Shown piece by piece: positions 5,733 through 7,009 of a stretch of 7,009 nt of DNA. Below the pieces are notes generated by a model, which was given only the letters and a program-made list of their open reading frames with translations, made no database searches and was not told where the DNA came from. Source of the DNA: Candidatus Arcticimaribacter sp. (GTDB lineage Bacteria; Bacteroidota; Bacteroidia; Flavobacteriales; Flavobacteriaceae); contig WTJB01000170.1 of the NCBI GenBank assembly GCA_011526335.1, positions 1 to 7,009 of the forward strand, written 5' to 3'. The position numbers were made by a program, and so were the translations under genes. Position 1 is the first letter of the stretch; each line of letters begins with the position of its first letter.

Positions 5733-6632
5733 ATGTCTATACAGGCTTTTATCGATCATCTCGCTCACGAAAAAAAGTATGCTCAGCATACCATTACTGC
5801 CTATAAGCGCGATTTAGAACGCTTTGCTGCCTATTGTGCAAGTGAACACCAAAGCGTACAATTGGAAGATGTGGCCTATACCCTAATTCGCAGTTGGATT
5901 GTCACCTTGGTAGATCAAGGACTGGAGCATAGAAGTATCAACCGAAAAATTTCTTCTTTGCGTTCGTACTATAAGTTTTTATATCAAATCGGACAAATAG
6001 GTCAGCACCCCCTGCGCAATCACAAACCCTTAAAAGTGTCTAAAAATGTGCAAATCCCCCTTTCGGAAGAAGAAATGCTAAAGCTATGGGACGGAACGGT
6101 ATTTACAGAAGATTATAACGGAGTGCTGGGGAAAACCATTATTGAGCTTCTGTACAGTACAGGAATGCGACGATCAGAACTTATCCACCTTAAGCCTGAG
6201 AACATCGATTGGGACAATCATAAAATAAAAGTTTTAGGCAAGAGAAATAAAGAACGCTATTTGCCTCTTTTACCCGCATTAAAAGAAACCCTAAAGGCCT
6301 ACGAGAAGATCAAAATAGAAAAAGGATGGGCATCTCAACCCTATTTTTTACTTGGGTCTAAAGGGAAGAAATTAACCGAAAATTTTGTTTATACAACCGT
6401 AAATTTTTATCTTAAACAAGTATCCACGAAAAAGAAAGTTAGCCCGCATATGATTCGTCATAGTTTTGCTACGCATCTTTTAAACAATGGAGCTGAGCTA
6501 AAAGTTGTTCAAGACCTGCTGGGGCACACCAGTCTTGCGGCTACACAAGTGTACACACACAGTAGCATGCAAAAAATAAAGGCAGCGTATGCAAAGGCTC
6601 ATCCTCGCGGGGGTACAAAAAAGAATGTTTAA
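5733..6632 (+). CDS. xerC: Tyrosine recombinase XerC/XerD type
   Basis: A 299-residue site-specific recombinase expected to resolve chromosome dimers at dif near the division septum. Residues 1-100 form the helical core-binding (SAM-like) domain; residues from about 108 form the catalytic domain. All catalytic residues are recognisable: Arg146 (T-G-M-R), Lys170 (L-G-K-R-N-K-E-R), His239 and Arg242 (H-M-I-R-H), His265 (L-L-G-H), and the nucleophile Tyr274 (Q-V-Y-T-H). I chose ATG 5733; an in-frame TTG at 5694 would put the terminator hairpin inside the coding region and add 13 residues unlike the family. The length matches XerC/D, and the location between rpsU and hpf is the housekeeping one in Bacteroidota, so this is not an integrase of a mobile element. 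The XerC label rests on that context; XerD is the alternative. I see no clear promoter of its own; expression may depend on read-through from rpsU. Confidence 0.93.
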   Translation: MSIQAFIDHLAHEKKYAQHTITAYKRDLERFAAYCASEHQSVQLEDVAYTLIRSWIVTLVDQGLEHRSINRKISSLRSYYKFLYQIGQIGQHPLRNHKPLKVSKNVQIPLSEEEMLKLWDGTVFTEDYNGVLGKTIIELLYSTGMRRSELIHLKPENIDWDNHKIKVLGKRNKERYLPLLPALKETLKAYEKIKIEKGWASQPYFLLGSKGKKLTENFVYTTVNFYLKQVSTKKKVSPHMIRHSFATHLLNNGAELKVVQDLLGHTSLAATQVYTHSSMQKIKAAYAKAHPRGGTKKNV

Positions 6633-6649
6633 TTTAAATTTTTATGCTT

Positions 6650-6943
6650 ATGAAAATCAACTTCCAGTCCACTAATTTCAATGTTGATCGCAAACTCATT
6701 GATTTTTCCGAAAAAAAAATCGGCAAACTGACACAGTATTTTGACAAAATCATCCGTGCCCAAGTGGTTTTCAAAGTAGAAAATACAAGTGATCGTATCA
6801 ATAAGTTTGCCGAGCTCAAGCTGTCTATCCCTGGAGAAGACATCGTGGTAAAAAAAATGTGCAAGACCTTTGAAGAAGCCATTGACCTGAGTGCTAGAGC
6901 TGCAGAGCGAATCTTAAAGCGCCACAAAGCGGTACTGCGCTAA
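6650..6943 (+). CDS. hpf: Ribosome hibernation-promoting factor, short HPF/YfiA type
   Basis: A 97-residue protein of the HPF/RaiA (YfiA) family, which binds the 30S decoding region and silences or stores ribosomes in slow growth. The fold order beta-alpha-beta-beta-beta-alpha can be followed: M-K-I-N-F-Q-S first strand, helix 14-31 (R-K-L-I-D-F-S-E-K-K), strands about 37-68, and a basic C-terminal helix (about 73-94) with R-A-A-E-R-I-L-K-R-H-K. It lacks the long-form C-terminal dimerisation domain, so 100S formation by the long-HPF mode is not expected from this protein alone. ATG 6650 fits the family start M-K-I; the in-frame ATG at 6644 would add Met-Leu. It follows xerC after a 17-base AT-rich gap and is probably co-transcribed with it. 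No Shine-Dalgarno is present. Confidence 0.92.
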   Translation: MKINFQSTNFNVDRKLIDFSEKKIGKLTQYFDKIIRAQVVFKVENTSDRINKFAELKLSIPGEDIVVKKMCKTFEEAIDLSARAAERILKRHKAVLR

Positions 6944-6964
6944 ATTTTTTATTTTTTCTTTTCA

Positions 6965-6985
6965 TTTTTTTGGATTCCAAAAAAA
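6965..6985. repeat. AT-rich palindrome between hpf and the last promoter
   Basis: TTTTTTTGGA (6965-6974) is the exact reverse complement of TCCAAAAAAA (6976-6985), with one central base. It lies 22 bases after the hpf stop codon, in a T-rich stretch. As RNA it would make a weak, low-GC hairpin with no following T run, so it is a poor terminator on the + strand. It covers the -33 TTG (6970-6972) of the promoter at the window edge and could instead be a protein-binding or bending site. Its role is not established. Confidence 0.5.
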
Positions 6986-7001
6986 TAAATATTTACATTT
7001 G
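6970..7001 (+). promoter_or_regulatory. Strong promoter for the next operon (probably tRNAs and tuf)
   Basis: TTG at 6970-6972, 21 bases, then TACATTTG at 6994-7001 followed by C: a full match to the Bacteroidota primary promoter. It lies in the non-coding gap after hpf, and transcription would begin at about the last bases of the window. In this phylum the rpsU-xerC-hpf block is commonly followed by a tRNA cluster and tuf (EF-Tu). That the promoter serves those genes is inference from gene order; the genes themselves are outside the window. Confidence 0.72.
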
Positions 7002-7009
7002 CACACCGC

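Noticed and set aside
5733..6632. Tyrosine recombinase as a sign of an integrated element
   Set aside because: The protein has the length and motifs of housekeeping XerC/D, lies in the conserved rpsU-hpf context, and no att-like repeats, cargo or composition change surround it.
6634..6927. Open reading frame antisense to hpf, 97 codons
   Set aside because: It is the mirror of a well-recognised gene, its predicted product matches no family I recognise, and no promoter or spacing supports it. The other antisense frames, such as those in the DUF2851 and symporter genes, fail in the same way.

Overview
The window reads as ordinary chromosomal DNA from a member of the Bacteroidota, most likely the Flavobacteriales. 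The grounds are the DUF2851 + PspC gene pair, the order rpsU-xerC-hpf followed by a strong promoter at the window edge (in this phylum tRNA genes and tuf usually come next), promoters of the Bacteroidota form (TTG, spacer of about 19-21, TAnnTTTG), and the near absence of Shine-Dalgarno sequences at every gene except rpsU. All genes lie on the + strand. I see no mobile element, CRISPR array, rRNA or complete tRNA gene.

Layout: (1) 1-282, the 3' end of a single-domain rhodanese gene cut by the window edge. (2) 304-1800, a DUF2851 gene starting with TTG, with a small PspC-domain membrane protein gene abutting its stop codon. (3) 1871-3412, an AGCS-family Na+:alanine/glycine symporter with an N-terminal signal peptide. 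(4) 3424-4242, a membrane-anchored protein with three helix-hairpin-helix units; a terminator-like hairpin lies inside its first codons. (5) 4249-5409, an acyl-CoA dehydrogenase with a near-consensus promoter embedded in the end of the previous gene. (6) 5434-5667, rpsU (bS21), with its own -7 element and a 12-nt perfect Shine-Dalgarno, closed by a strong intrinsic terminator. (7) 5733-6632, a XerC/D-type recombinase whose ATG directly follows that terminator's T tract. (8) 6650-6943, hpf. (9) 6965-7009, a promoter for the next transcription unit, overlapped by an AT-rich palindrome.

The genes do not form one pathway. The right third is a translation block: bS21, a ribosome hibernation factor, and probably tRNAs and EF-Tu beyond the edge, with the recombinase between. 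The most informative signal is the extended Shine-Dalgarno of rpsU. In Bacteroidota ribosomes bS21 helps hide the anti-SD, so this site fits a feedback loop in which ribosomes lacking bS21 preferentially translate rpsU. That loop has been described in Flavobacterium, so it is recognised here and not new. I found no clearly undescribed system. The less explained items are the hairpin inside the HhH gene, the hairpin abutting the xerC start codon, the very short leader predicted for the acyl-CoA dehydrogenase, the palindrome over the last promoter, and the uncharacterised DUF2851/PspC pair.
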